NCBI GenBank assembly: GCA_000016765.1
Contig: CP000699.1
Span: 1,922,001-1,986,000, forward strand
Source of the DNA: Rhizorhabdus wittichii RW1
GTDB taxonomy: Bacteria; Pseudomonadota; Alphaproteobacteria; Sphingomonadales; Sphingomonadaceae
DNA: 64,000 bases
Reading direction: 5' to 3'
Shown here: piece after piece, positions 26,317-35,130 of the stretch
Numbering within the stretch: the first letter of the stretch is position 1
How the letters are laid out: each line of letters starts with the position of its first letter
Notes under the pieces: generated by a model
Database searches by the model: none
What the model was told of the DNA's origin: nothing
Seen by the model: the letters and a program-made list of their open reading frames with translations, nothing else
Program-made: the position numbers and the translations under genes

Positions 26317-27513
26317 TCAGGCGCCGGCCGGGAAGGCGTCGCGCGCGAAGGCGGTCACGTCCTCCAGCAGCGAGTCCGGCTGTTCCAGCGCGGCGAAATG
26401 CCCGCCCCGGTCGAGATCGGTCCAGCGGACCACATTGTAATAGCGCTCCACCCAGCTGCGCGGCGGCGTGCCCCCGACCCGTTCATAGGGATAATGGGCG
26501 ACCGCCGTGGGGCTGGCGCAATAGACCTGGTCGAACGGCACCCGCTCCTCCGCCATGCCGCGATAGGACCAGAGCGAGGTGCAGATCGTATCGGTGACGA
26601 GGTAGATCATCACGTTGGTGAGCAGCTCGTCGAGCGTATAGACATTCTCGATCGAGCCGCCGTCCAGATCCGACCAATCGTGGAATTTGTCGAGGATCCA
26701 GGCCGCCGTGCCGACCGGCGAGTCCATCAGGCCGATCGCCAGCGTCTGGGGCCGGGTCGATTGCTGCACCGCATAGGCGAGGTCGGGCCGCTCGCGGTCC
26801 ATCATCGCGCGGATGGCGACGCGCTCCTCCTCGCTGGCCGCGCCGTCGTCGCCCGGCGCCGGCCTGAGCCCGATCAGGTTGACGTGCACCGCGGCGCAGG
26901 AGGCCGCATGGTCGGCGCCCAGCCAGGCCGCGACCACCGCCCCCCAGTCCCCGCCCTGCACCATGTAGCGGGCATGGCCGAGCGTCTCGACCATCAGCGT
27001 GTCGAGCAGCCGTGCCGCCGTGCGCATGCCGATCGGGCGGGGCGCAGGGCCCGAGAAGCCGTAGCCGGGCAGCGAGGGGATCACCAGGTCGAAGGCGTCC
27101 TCGGCCGATCCGCCGTGGCGCGAGGGAAAGGCGAGCCGCTCGGCGATCTTCCAGAACTCGAAGTGCGAGCCGGGCCAGCCGTGAAGCAGCAGCAGCGGTC
27201 GCCGCCGCGCGCCCTCGCCGCGGATCTCGACATAGTGGATGCCGATGCCGTCGATCTCGACGCGATATTGCGGATAGCGGTTCAACTCGGCCTCGGCCGC
27301 GCGCCAGTCGAACCCGTCCAGCCAATGGTCGCACAGCCGCTTCAGCCAGCGGCTGTTGATCCCGTAGCGCCACGCGTCCCCCTCGTCGACCGGCGCGGGA
27401 AAATGGCGGTAGCGCGCGACCCGCTCGCGAATCTCGGCCAGCCTGGCGTCGGGCACGTCGACGCGGAACGGTGTCGGCGCGCCGGTGGAGCGCGTCGCGG
27501 TGGTCTCGGCCAT
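26317..27513 (-). CDS. Microsomal-type epoxide hydrolase (EHN domain plus alpha/beta hydrolase)
   Basis: The 398-residue protein has an N-terminal EHN domain (about residues 14-120, with WLKRLCDHWLDGFDWRAAE), the oxyanion motif HGWPGS at 111-116, the Asp189 nucleophile in GGDWGA, and a C-terminal GGHFAALEQPD carrying the base His. This architecture belongs to mammalian microsomal epoxide hydrolase and bacterial homologues that hydrolyse bulky, often terpenoid, epoxides to diols. ATG 27513 has GGAGG nine bases upstream. It lies just after the ferredoxin of the P450 system, which could make the epoxide. Confidence 0.93.
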   Translation of the reverse strand: MAETTATRSTGAPTPFRVDVPDARLAEIRERVARYRHFPAPVDEGDAWRYGINSRWLKRLCDHWLDGFDWRAAEAELNRYPQYRVEIDGIGIHYVEIRGEGARRRPLLLLHGWPGSHFEFWKIAERLAFPSRHGGSAEDAFDLVIPSLPGYGFSGPAPRPIGMRTAARLLDTLMVETLGHARYMVQGGDWGAVVAAWLGADHAASCAAVHVNLIGLRPAPGDDGAASEEERVAIRAMMDRERPDLAYAVQQSTRPQTLAIGLMDSPVGTAAWILDKFHDWSDLDGGSIENVYTLDELLTNVMIYLVTDTICTSLWSYRGMAEERVPFDQVYCASPTAVAHYPYERVGGTPPRSWVERYYNVVRWTDLDRGGHFAALEQPDSLLEDVTAFARDAFPAGA

Positions 27514-27537
27514 GGCGATGGGCCTCCTCTTCTGCGG

Positions 27538-27741
27538 TCAGTCCACGGCGCGCTTGTCGAGGCGGATCGCGCCTTCGGGGCAGTTGATCGCGCCCAGCCG
27601 CGCCTGCTCCTCCAGTTCGGGCGGCACCTCGGTCGGCGGCATGCTGTTGTAGCCGTCGTCGTTGAGCTGATAGACCTGCGGCGCCTTGAGCATGCAGAGC
27701 GCGTGCCCCTGGCAGCGGGCGTGGTCGACGATCACCTTCAT
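27538..27741 (-). CDS. P450-type small ferredoxin ([3Fe-4S]-like)
   Basis: The 67-residue protein has a C-x5-C pair (Cys10 and Cys16 in CQGHALC) and a distal Cys54 in CPEGAI. With only three cluster cysteines, a [3Fe-4S] centre is expected, as in ferredoxins that serve bacterial P450s. It sits 16 bp after the P450 gene, so the pair is almost certainly functional. No ferredoxin reductase is encoded nearby. Confidence 0.92.
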   Translation of the reverse strand: MKVIVDHARCQGHALCMLKAPQVYQLNDDGYNSMPPTEVPPELEEQARLGAINCPEGAIRLDKRAVD

Positions 27742-27757
27742 AGCCTCTCTCCTTCGG

Positions 27758-28987
27758 TCAGCGCGACGGCCAGACCAGCGGCACCCGCGTCATCGTCATC
27801 GCGACCCCGGAGGCGCCCACCGGCTTGTCGTCCGGGTCCACCGAGAAATCGGGGATCTGGCGCAGCCATTCCTCGATGAAGATGCGGATTTCCGGCCGGG
27901 CGAGGTTCGAGCCCAGGCAGCGATGCGGCCCGGTGCCGAAATTGAAATGCCCCGCCCGCTTGCGGTGGAAGTCGACCTCCAGCGGATTGGGGAATTTGCG
28001 CTCGTCGAGCCCCGCCAGGTGGAGCGGCAGCAGCACCTGTTCGCCCTGCTCGATCGTCAGCCCCTTGAAGGTGGTCGACCTGGTGGCGATGCGGGCGAGG
28101 TTGAGGATGCCGAAGCGGCGCAGGAATTCCTCGGTCGCATCCTGCGTCAGCGAGGCGTCCTCGATCAGCTGCCGGCGATGCTCCGGATGACGGGCGAGGA
28201 ACAGCACGATGAAGGCGAGCGCCGACGACACCGTCTCGAGCCCGCCGAAGAAGACGTTGAGTGCGATCGACGTGCTCTCCTCGCGGGTGATGCGGCCTTC
28301 GCGCTCGGCCCGGACGATGACGCTGAACACGTCGTCGTCGAGTTCCTCGACCTGGCGGCGCTCGTCGAGGATCGCCATCATGTAGTTGGCGCCGCCGATC
28401 CGCGCCGCGCGCCGGTCCTCCTCATTGTCGCTGCGCGCGACGGCGTCGGCGAAGCGCTTCATCTCGGGCAGCTTGTCCTTCGGGATGCGGGCATGCTCGA
28501 AGAACAGCTCGGGCGGGATGTCCCCGCCGAACTCGCCGACGAACTCGCAGCCGCCCTTGGGGACGATGCTGGCGATGCGATCGGCCATGATCTTGCGGAT
28601 CACCGGCTCGATCGGCTCGACCGCCTTGGGCGACATCGGCCGCAGCACCACGCTGCGGATCGGCCCGTGGCGGGGCGGATCGAGCTGGTTGGGCATCAGC
28701 ACCGGATTGCCGGGCCCGCGCTTCGGCACGGTGAACTCCCAGTTCGAGAAGGTCTCGTAATCCTGCATCACCGCGAACATGTCGTCGGCGCGGGTCACGA
28801 TCCAATGCCCGCCATAATGAGGCGTGTAGATGATGTCCGGCCCGTCATGGAGGCGCTTCCAGGCCAGATGGGGATCCTCGGCCACGCCGGGCGGCGAGAA
28901 ATAGTCGAGATCGACCACGCGGTCCGCGGGCACATGCGGCGGAATCGTCTCCAGCCGCTGCGCGGCCTGATGCTCCTGATAGGACAT
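27758..28987 (-). CDS. Cytochrome P450 monooxygenase
   Basis: The 409-residue soluble bacterial P450 has the heme ligand Cys357 in FGTGPHRCLG and an I-helix segment FFGGLETVSS, where the usual Asp-Thr pair is Glu-Thr. No membrane anchor is present. The open frame continues upstream past 29.8 kb, but the P450 N-terminus, with AAGGCGA before ATG 28987, begins there; the extension is a shadow of the next gene. General resemblance is to CYP101-type terpene hydroxylases. Neighbours with epoxide hydrolase folds suggest it epoxidises or hydroxylates an olefinic substrate. Confidence 0.93.
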   Translation of the reverse strand: MSYQEHQAAQRLETIPPHVPADRVVDLDYFSPPGVAEDPHLAWKRLHDGPDIIYTPHYGGHWIVTRADDMFAVMQDYETFSNWEFTVPKRGPGNPVLMPNQLDPPRHGPIRSVVLRPMSPKAVEPIEPVIRKIMADRIASIVPKGGCEFVGEFGGDIPPELFFEHARIPKDKLPEMKRFADAVARSDNEEDRRAARIGGANYMMAILDERRQVEELDDDVFSVIVRAEREGRITREESTSIALNVFFGGLETVSSALAFIVLFLARHPEHRRQLIEDASLTQDATEEFLRRFGILNLARIATRSTTFKGLTIEQGEQVLLPLHLAGLDERKFPNPLEVDFHRKRAGHFNFGTGPHRCLGSNLARPEIRIFIEEWLRQIPDFSVDPDDKPVGASGVAMTMTRVPLVWPSR

Positions 28988-29034
28988 TCGCCTTGCTCCC
29001 TTCCTGAATGGCGCGATGGCGCCGGCGCGCCGGA

Positions 29035-29967
29035 TCAGCGCGGATCGCCGTCCGCCTGCAAAGGCCCGCGCATCAACAGCGCCCGCACCACCGCCACCAG
29101 CGCGACCGGCTGCTCGAGCAGGACATGATGGTCGCTGTGCGGGATGACGATCGGCGCGCGGCAGTTCGGCAGCAGCGACACGATCAGCTCGGCCAGCTCG
29201 GGCGTGATCACGCCGCTGCGGTCGCCATAGATATAGTCGATCGGCATCGCGACGCCGGGCGGCACCAGCCGATCGGGATCGTCGGTGAGCTGCGGATCGA
29301 ACGACGGATCGAACTTCCAGGTCCAGCCGCCCCGGTCCTCGCGCGCCGAATGGCGGACGATATGGTCGAGGATTCCGGCATCGACCGCGCCCGACGAGGG
29401 GATCAGCCGGTAGCGGCCCCGCACCTCGTCCATGTCCTTGTAGATGCGCTTGCTGGCGTTGAAGGCCTGCAGCTCGATCGGCTGCGGATCGGGCACGCCG
29501 GCCAGGATCATCCGCGTGTCGATGATGACGGCATGGCGGATCGCCCCGGGATCGATCATGCTGGCGAAGGCGGCGGGCGATCCGCCGAAGCTGTGCGCGA
29601 CGACCGTGACCGGCGCCAGGCCGGCGTCGGCGATCACCGCCAATATCTCGCGCGCGAAGCCGCGCATCGTGTAGCGATCGCGCCAGCCGCTGTCGCCGAG
29701 GCCGCTGAAGTCCATCGTCGCGACGCGATAGCCGTCGCGGAAGAAGGGAACGATATGATCCCACCAGCGCGAATGGGCGCGGAAGCCGTGCAGGAACAGC
29801 AGCGTCGGCGCGCCGGCCGGCGCGTCGTCCCACAGCCGGTAGCTGATCGGGACGCCGTCGACCATGACGCTGCGCGCCGGCGCATCGGCGAATTGCCAGC
29901 CGCCCGCATCCTCGGCCTCCGGGACCGGGACGGGCCGGGAAACGGGGGCCAGCGCCATCGCGGCCAT
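29035..29967 (-). CDS. Alpha/beta hydrolase with Ser nucleophile
   Basis: The 310-residue protein has HGFRAHSRWWD at the oxyanion region, the nucleophile Ser126 in AHSFGG, and a C-terminal HSDHHVLLEQP containing the catalytic His. It should be an esterase, lactonase or C-C hydrolase rather than an epoxide hydrolase. ATG 29967 is chosen since GGAGGGGG lies 5-12 bases upstream; earlier in-frame starts lack a site. It is the first gene of the P450 operon, 47 bp before the P450 start, so it may release the P450 substrate from an ester or open a lactone. Confidence 0.88.
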   Translation of the reverse strand: MAAMALAPVSRPVPVPEAEDAGGWQFADAPARSVMVDGVPISYRLWDDAPAGAPTLLFLHGFRAHSRWWDHIVPFFRDGYRVATMDFSGLGDSGWRDRYTMRGFAREILAVIADAGLAPVTVVAHSFGGSPAAFASMIDPGAIRHAVIIDTRMILAGVPDPQPIELQAFNASKRIYKDMDEVRGRYRLIPSSGAVDAGILDHIVRHSAREDRGGWTWKFDPSFDPQLTDDPDRLVPPGVAMPIDYIYGDRSGVITPELAELIVSLLPNCRAPIVIPHSDHHVLLEQPVALVAVVRALLMRGPLQADGDPR

Positions 29968-30060
29968 CTTGTCCCCCTCCCTGTCGAGCACGCCGCCTCT
30001 CCCTGAATCCCGCTGTCGGTCGCCGAAGCTAAACGCGCCGATTGCTCTATGCAACTAATT

Positions 30061-30077
30061 AATGATGTCGTATCATT
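30061..30077. promoter_or_regulatory. AATGAT/ATCATT dyad between the P450 operon and ALDH gene
   Basis: AATGAT-GTCGT-ATCATT is a perfect 6-bp inverted repeat with a 5-bp centre. It lies 24 bp before the ALDH start and 93 bp before the divergent hydrolase-P450 operon, so one regulator could control both. A second A/T-rich stretch (GCAACTAATT, 30051) adjoins it. Confidence 0.5.
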
Positions 30078-30101
30078 CAAACGCATCAATTGGAGAAACG
30101 C

Positions 30102-31598
30102 ATGTCGACCACCACCCTGACCCGCGGCGCTCTGGCCGCGGCCACCACCGAATTCCTGGGCTCCGGCGCAAAGAAACTGCTGATCGACGGCAAATGGGTG
30201 GAGTCGCGCACCGGCGAGACCTTCGAGACGGTCGATCCCGCGACCGAGCAGGTCATCGGCCGGGCCTCCGCCGCCGCGCCGGAGGATGTCGACCAGGCCG
30301 TGGCGGCGGCGCGCCGCGCGCTGGAGAGCCGCGCCTGGTCCGGCATGCCGCCGCATGATCGCACCAAGCTGCTGCTGCGGATCGCCCGGGTGCTCGACGA
30401 GCATGTCGAGGAGATGGCCCAGCTCGAGACTCTCGACAACGGGCTGCCGATCGCGGTGACGCGCAACTTCGCGGCGCGCCTGTCGACCGTGTTCGAATAT
30501 TATGCGGGCTGGTGCACCAAGATCTACGGCGACACCTATCCGTCGTCGGACCAGCACTTCAACTACACGATCCGCGAGCCCGTCGGCGTGTGCGGGCAGA
30601 TCATCCCGTGGAACGGGCCGATGATGATGGCCGCCTGGAAGATCGCGCCCGCCATCGCCTGCGGCAACACCGTCGTCCTGAAGCCCGCCGAGCAGACGCC
30701 GCTGACCGCGATCCGCATGGGTGAGCTGCTGCTGGAGGCGGGCCTGCCCGACGGCGTCGTCAACATCCTGACCGGCTATGGCCGCGTCGCCGGCGAGGCG
30801 CTGGTCAACCATCCGGGGGTGAACAAGATCGCCTTCACCGGATCGACCGAGGTGGGCAAGCACATCCTCGCCAGCTCGGCCCGCGACCTGAAGCGGGTGA
30901 CGCTGGAACTGGGCGGGAAATCGCCCAACATCGTCTTCGACGACGCCGATATCGACCTGGCGGTGGCCGGGGCGATGCGCGCCTTCTGCACCAATTCGGG
31001 CCAGGTCTGCGTCGCCGGCAGCCGGCTGTTCGTGCAGCGCGGCATCCATGACGAATTCCTGGAGAAGCTGTCGGCCGCCGTCGCCCAGCATCGGGTCGGC
31101 GATCCGTTCGACACCGCGACGACGATGGGGCCGCTGGTCTCCGAGGCCCAGTTCACGCGGGTGAACGGCTATGTCGACATCGGCCGCGCCGACGGCGCGA
31201 CGGTCAGCCTCGGCGGCGACCGCTTCACCGGCAGCGGCTATTATGTGCGCCCGACCATCTTCTCCGGCGTGAACAACCAGATGCGCATCGCCCGCGAGGA
31301 GATTTTCGGCCCGGTCGTCGCGGTGATCCCATTCGACGACGAGGCGGACGTGCTGCGCCAGGGCAACGACACCGATTTCGGCCTGGCTTCGGGCGTCTGG
31401 ACGCGCGACATCGCCCGCGCCCATCGCGTCGCGCGCGCCCTCAAGGCCGGCAACGTCTGGATCAACACCTATTTCATGATCGATCCGATCGCGCCGTTCG
31501 GCGGCTACAAGCAATCGGGCCTCGGCCGCGAGCTGGGCCGCCAGTCGGTCGAAGCCTATACCGAGAGCAAGACCATCTGGATCAACACGCCGGGCTGA
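30102..31598 (+). CDS. NAD(P)-dependent aldehyde dehydrogenase
   Basis: The 498-residue enzyme has Asn171 (IPWNGP), Glu269 (LELGGKSPN) and Cys303 (NSGQVCVAGSR), the full catalytic set of the classical ALDH class. The phenylacetaldehyde/retinal-type form NSGQVC fits a broad hydrophobic aldehyde substrate. ATG 30102 follows TTGGAGAAACGC. It is divergent from the P450 operon, whose GMC dehydrogenase could supply its aldehyde, and is followed after 16 bp by an enoyl-CoA hydratase. Confidence 0.93.
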   Translation: MSTTTLTRGALAAATTEFLGSGAKKLLIDGKWVESRTGETFETVDPATEQVIGRASAAAPEDVDQAVAAARRALESRAWSGMPPHDRTKLLLRIARVLDEHVEEMAQLETLDNGLPIAVTRNFAARLSTVFEYYAGWCTKIYGDTYPSSDQHFNYTIREPVGVCGQIIPWNGPMMMAAWKIAPAIACGNTVVLKPAEQTPLTAIRMGELLLEAGLPDGVVNILTGYGRVAGEALVNHPGVNKIAFTGSTEVGKHILASSARDLKRVTLELGGKSPNIVFDDADIDLAVAGAMRAFCTNSGQVCVAGSRLFVQRGIHDEFLEKLSAAVAQHRVGDPFDTATTMGPLVSEAQFTRVNGYVDIGRADGATVSLGGDRFTGSGYYVRPTIFSGVNNQMRIAREEIFGPVVAVIPFDDEADVLRQGNDTDFGLASGVWTRDIARAHRVARALKAGNVWINTYFMIDPIAPFGGYKQSGLGRELGRQSVEAYTESKTIWINTPG

Positions 31599-31614
31599 TC
31601 GGGGCTCGATCCCG

Positions 31615-32400
31615 ATGACCGACAGCGAGCCGCCGCAGCCGGAGATCGACAGCCACGCCGAGGACGGCGTCGGCTGGATCCGGCTGCGGCGGCCGCCGCT
31701 CAACATCATCTCCACGCGGATGGCCGACGACGTCGCCGACGCGGTCGCGCGCTTCGACGCCGACCCCGCCGTCAGGATCATCGTCGTCGCCTCCGCGCTC
31801 GACCGCGCCTTCGCGGCGGGCAGCGACGTGGGCGAGCATGACCTCGCCCACGTCCACGACCATAGCCGCGCGATCTTCCGCATGGTGCGCTCGCTCGCCG
31901 CCGTCGACGGCAAGCCCAGGATCGCCGCGATCAACGGCATCTGCTCGGGCGGCGGCAACGAGCTCGCCTTCGCCTGCGACATGGTGATCGCCTGCGAGGA
32001 CACGCGGCTGGCCCTTCCCGAGATCGACATCGGCGTGGTCAGCGTGCTCGCCGCCTTGCTGATGGCGCATCATGTCGGCCAGACGAAACTGCTCGATCTC
32101 GCCTTCTCGGGCCGATGGATCGACGCCGCCGAGGCCGAGCGCATCGGCCTGACCGTCAGGACCCTGCCGCGCGCCGGCTTCGACGCCGACCTGCGCGAGC
32201 ATCTGCGGACCTTCACCGCCAAGAGCGGCCCGGCGCTGCGGATCGGACGGCGCCTGCTGTTGTCGGCGCTCGGCCGCGCCGACCTCGACGCGCGCCTCGA
32301 CGCGCTGGAGCGCGGCATCGTCGAAGAGGCGATCGCCATCCCCGATTATGCCGAGGGCGTCGCCGCCTTCCTGGAAAAGCGCAAGCCGAGCTGGCGCTGA
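31615..32400 (+). CDS. Enoyl-CoA hydratase/isomerase family protein
   Basis: The 261-residue crotonase-fold protein keeps both catalytic glutamates: Glu116 (SGGGNELAF) and Glu136 (ALPEIDIG), 20 residues apart as in rat enoyl-CoA hydratase, and an oxyanion-hole segment FAAGSDVGEHD. It should hydrate a 2-enoyl-CoA or a cyclic dienoyl-CoA. It is second in a two-gene operon with the ALDH and is followed by a repeat and a strong terminator. Confidence 0.9.
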   Translation: MTDSEPPQPEIDSHAEDGVGWIRLRRPPLNIISTRMADDVADAVARFDADPAVRIIVVASALDRAFAAGSDVGEHDLAHVHDHSRAIFRMVRSLAAVDGKPRIAAINGICSGGGNELAFACDMVIACEDTRLALPEIDIGVVSVLAALLMAHHVGQTKLLDLAFSGRWIDAAEAERIGLTVRTLPRAGFDADLREHLRTFTAKSGPALRIGRRLLLSALGRADLDARLDALERGIVEEAIAIPDYAEGVAAFLEKRKPSWR

Positions 32401-32423
32401 ACCGCCCGAGTGAGACAAACGCG

Positions 32424-32516
32424 TCACCCCAGCGCAGGCTGGGGTCCATGTCTCTCATCGGCCAGACGGCATCTGAGGAGGATACAGACATGGATGCCAG
32501 CCTTCGCTGGCATGAC
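32424..32516. repeat. REP-like double-hairpin element
   Basis: Two hairpins, CCCCAGC/GCTGGGG (32427-32444) and ATGCCAGC/GCTGGCAT (32494-32513), are joined by TCCATGTCT (32445) and AGACATGGA (32486), which pair with each other. The form matches an interspersed hairpin repeat common in sphingomonads. It lies in the 208-bp gap after the enoyl-CoA hydratase; the rest of the gap is terminators. Confidence 0.7.
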
Positions 32517-32535
32517 GGAATGAAGCGAACAGCAC

Positions 32536-32563
32536 AAAGGCCGGGCGAAGCCGGCCTTTGCTT
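32536..32563 (+). terminator. Terminator after the ALDH/enoyl-CoA hydratase operon
   Basis: AAAGGCCGG-GCGAAG-CCGGCCTTT is a 9-bp stem with a 6-base loop, followed by GCTTTCT. It fits a rho-independent terminator for the plus-strand genes. Confidence 0.7.
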
Positions 32564-32577
32564 TCTCGAAAAGGGTC

Positions 32578-32599
32578 GGCCGGGCCATCAGGCCCGGCC
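32578..32599 (-). terminator. Terminator after the second TonB receptor
   Basis: GGCCGGGCC-ATCA-GGCCCGGCC is a 9-bp GC stem 9 bp beyond the receptor stop. Read on the minus strand it is followed by GACCCTTTTC, a short T run. Confidence 0.65.
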
Positions 32600-32608
32600 G
32601 GGAAGGCG

Positions 32609-34924
32609 TCAGAACTGGAAGTCCACCGCGAGGCCGTAGGTGCGCGGGGCCGCCGGGGCGCCCTGGTCGCCCGCGCTGGTCGCGGTCTGGTAGCTGTAAT
32701 ATTTCTTGTCGAGCAGGTTCCGGCCCCAGATCCGCAGGCTGAGATTGTCGGTCGCCTTGAGCGCGATCTGGCCGTTGACGAGGCTGTAGGCCCGCTCCTT
32801 CAGCCGCTCCTGGGGATCCCAGTAGAAGCCGTTGTTGTAATACCAGCTCCCCGTCAGCGTCACGTCGCCGGCGCCGGTCGGAATGGTCCAGTCGACCGAG
32901 ACCGTGCTGGTGAACTTCGGGGCGCGGGGCAGCCTGTTGCCCGAAGCGTCGAACAATATCTGCGAATTGGCATAGGGCGCCACCGTCAGCGGTATGAAGC
33001 CGACCGCGTTCGGATATTTCTTGTACTTGGCGTCGAGATAGGCGCCGTTCGCCGAGATCCGCAGATAGCGATTGAACTGGAAGGCCGTCTCGACGTCGAT
33101 GCCGTACATCCGGGCCGACGCGGCGTTGTTGAGCACGCTGATCGGCGGCACGCCGACCACCGCCTGCACCTGCAGGTCCGAATAATCATAATAATAGCCC
33201 GAGATGTTGAACCGCAGGCGCTTGTCGAACAGGTCCGACTTCAGGCCGATCTCATAGGCGTCGAGCACCTCGGGCCGGGTCGGCAAGACCAGGTTGCTGC
33301 AAGCGACGCCCACCGGCGGCGTCGTGGCGCAGAGCGCGCCATGGTTCCACGCGCCGGTCTTGTAGCCGCGGCTGGCGCTGGCATAGAGCAGCACGTCGGG
33401 CGTCAACCGCTGGTCCAGCGCGACGCGCCAGGTGATCTTGTCGAACGTCGTCCGCACCTTGGGCACGAGGATCGTGACCGCGCCGTTGGCGTTGCCGCCG
33501 CCCAGGACGGCGGAGGTGCCGAGCTGATATTGCGTGGCGGCCAGCCGGTCCTTGCTGTAGCGCAGGCCCAGGGTCAGGCGCGTGGTCGGGGTCAGGCTCG
33601 CGGTCGCCTGGCCATAGGCCGCCAGCGAATCCGAGGTCTGGAACGAATAGCGGTTGAACGTGCCGTCGTAGCGATAGCCGTAGGTCACTTCCTGCGGATC
33701 ATAGCCGGCGCGGCTGTTCAGATAATAGAGGCCGCCGATCCATTCGAGCCAGGAGGGGCCCCAGTCCTTGTTCGACAGGATCTGGAGTTCCTGCGTGAAG
33801 GTCTTCCACCGCAGATGCGCGAAGCTGCTGGCGCGCGAGATCAGCGGGCTGCCGTCCGACGGCACCGAAATCTCGGCCTTCGCCTTCAGATAGGAGGATA
33901 TCGACTTGATGGTCGCAAAATCGGCCTCGTGCTGGGCCTCCGCGGTGAACAGATATTGATGGTTGCGATTGAACCACTCGATATCCGAGTCATAGTCGTA
34001 GAAGCCGCCCGTGAAGCTGTAGGGATTCTGCCCCGGCGGCCCCGGGAGCAGCCGGCCCGGCAGCGGGTGGCGATAGTGGTTCTGGTTGGTGTCGACATCG
34101 ATGTACATGCCGCTGAGCTTGACCGTCGTCCGGTCGCCGGGGGTCATGACGATCTTGCTGTGGATGCCGAACTCGTCGGTGTAGCCCGCGGCCCGCTTGA
34201 CCTTGCGATCGGTGAAGGTGGTTCCGCCGACGACGATCGGCCCGCCCTCGCCCGCCTGGTAGGTGTTGCGACCCCAGCCCTTCGACTGGTTGTTGTAGAC
34301 CACGGCCAGGTCGGCGGCGATCGTGTCGGTGCCCCCGCTGATGTAGCCGGTGGCGTTGACCGCGCGGTAATTGCCGTAGCTGAGCGAGAATTTGCCCGAG
34401 AGCTCCTGGGTCGGATCCTTGGTGATGACCTGGATCAGGCCGCCCGTGGCGTTGCGGCCGAACAGGGTGCCCTGCGGCCCCTTGAGCACCTCGACGCGCT
34501 CGATGTTGTTGAACGAGAAGAACAGGGCGGCCGGCGCCGAATGATAGACGCCGTCGATGTAGAGCGGCACGCTCGGATCGTTGCCGGGGACCAGCGACGC
34601 GGTGCCGACGCCGCGCAGGAAGGGCTGCACGACCGTGCTCGACTTGGCGATGTTCAGGCCGGGGACCACGGCGTTGAGATCGGCCGTGTTGGTGATGCCC
34701 TGCCGTTCGAGGCCCTGGGCGGAGATGGCGTTGACCGTCACCGGAACGTCCTGGAGCCGCTGCTCGCGGCGCTGGGCGGTGACGACGATGTCACCCAGCC
34801 CCTGGGACGTATCGTCCACGACCTCGGACGCCGCCGCGGCGGCGGGCGCCGCCGTCTGGGCCAGCGCCATATGCGCGCTCGTGGCGCAGAAGCCGGTGAC
34901 CAATATCGCGAATGTGCTGCGCAT
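32609..34924 (-). CDS. TonB-dependent outer-membrane receptor
   Basis: The 771-residue receptor has a signal peptide ending near HMALA (about residue 22), a plug with DIVVTAQRREQRLQDVP and LKGPQGTLFGRNATGG, and a beta-barrel ending LAVDFQF. ATG 34924 has the strong GGAGGGGAG site; the ATG seven codons upstream overlaps it. The plug style is that of receptors found with carbohydrate and aromatic catabolic loci in sphingomonads. It is divergent from the TauD dioxygenase, and A/T-rich elements separate the two. It probably imports the compound degraded by the flanking operons. Confidence 0.93.
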   Translation of the reverse strand: MRSTFAILVTGFCATSAHMALAQTAAPAAAAASEVVDDTSQGLGDIVVTAQRREQRLQDVPVTVNAISAQGLERQGITNTADLNAVVPGLNIAKSSTVVQPFLRGVGTASLVPGNDPSVPLYIDGVYHSAPAALFFSFNNIERVEVLKGPQGTLFGRNATGGLIQVITKDPTQELSGKFSLSYGNYRAVNATGYISGGTDTIAADLAVVYNNQSKGWGRNTYQAGEGGPIVVGGTTFTDRKVKRAAGYTDEFGIHSKIVMTPGDRTTVKLSGMYIDVDTNQNHYRHPLPGRLLPGPPGQNPYSFTGGFYDYDSDIEWFNRNHQYLFTAEAQHEADFATIKSISSYLKAKAEISVPSDGSPLISRASSFAHLRWKTFTQELQILSNKDWGPSWLEWIGGLYYLNSRAGYDPQEVTYGYRYDGTFNRYSFQTSDSLAAYGQATASLTPTTRLTLGLRYSKDRLAATQYQLGTSAVLGGGNANGAVTILVPKVRTTFDKITWRVALDQRLTPDVLLYASASRGYKTGAWNHGALCATTPPVGVACSNLVLPTRPEVLDAYEIGLKSDLFDKRLRFNISGYYYDYSDLQVQAVVGVPPISVLNNAASARMYGIDVETAFQFNRYLRISANGAYLDAKYKKYPNAVGFIPLTVAPYANSQILFDASGNRLPRAPKFTSTVSVDWTIPTGAGDVTLTGSWYYNNGFYWDPQERLKERAYSLVNGQIALKATDNLSLRIWGRNLLDKKYYSYQTATSAGDQGAPAAPRTYGLAVDFQF

Positions 34925-34994
34925 GACTCCCCTCCCGATTTTCATCTGTTATGTGCATGAACGCAGCAAATGGATACGCCTCGCCCGCCAAGGC

Positions 34995-35011
34995 GTCAAT
35001 ACAGTTATTTT
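34995..35011. promoter_or_regulatory. A/T-rich element upstream of the TonB receptor
   Basis: On the minus strand it reads AAAATAACTGTATTGAC, 71 bp upstream of the receptor start. The block AAAATAA-Y-TGTATT is shared with the element upstream of the amidohydrolase operon at 23675-23689. Confidence 0.4.
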
Positions 35012-35130
35012 GATGAATTGAATTATATCGAAATTTGCCGATTTTCCGGGGAAAACTGACAAAATCGCCGGCACGGAAAGATCGCCCCACAGAGCCATTG
35101 GCGACACCGGGCTCGATGCTTGACCATATC

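Noticed and set aside
27758-29833. Apparent 691-residue fusion of a hydrolase-like N-terminus to P450
   Set aside because: The extra N-terminal part is the wrong-frame reading of the alpha/beta hydrolase gene at 29035-29967; P450 starts at 28987 with its own ribosome site.
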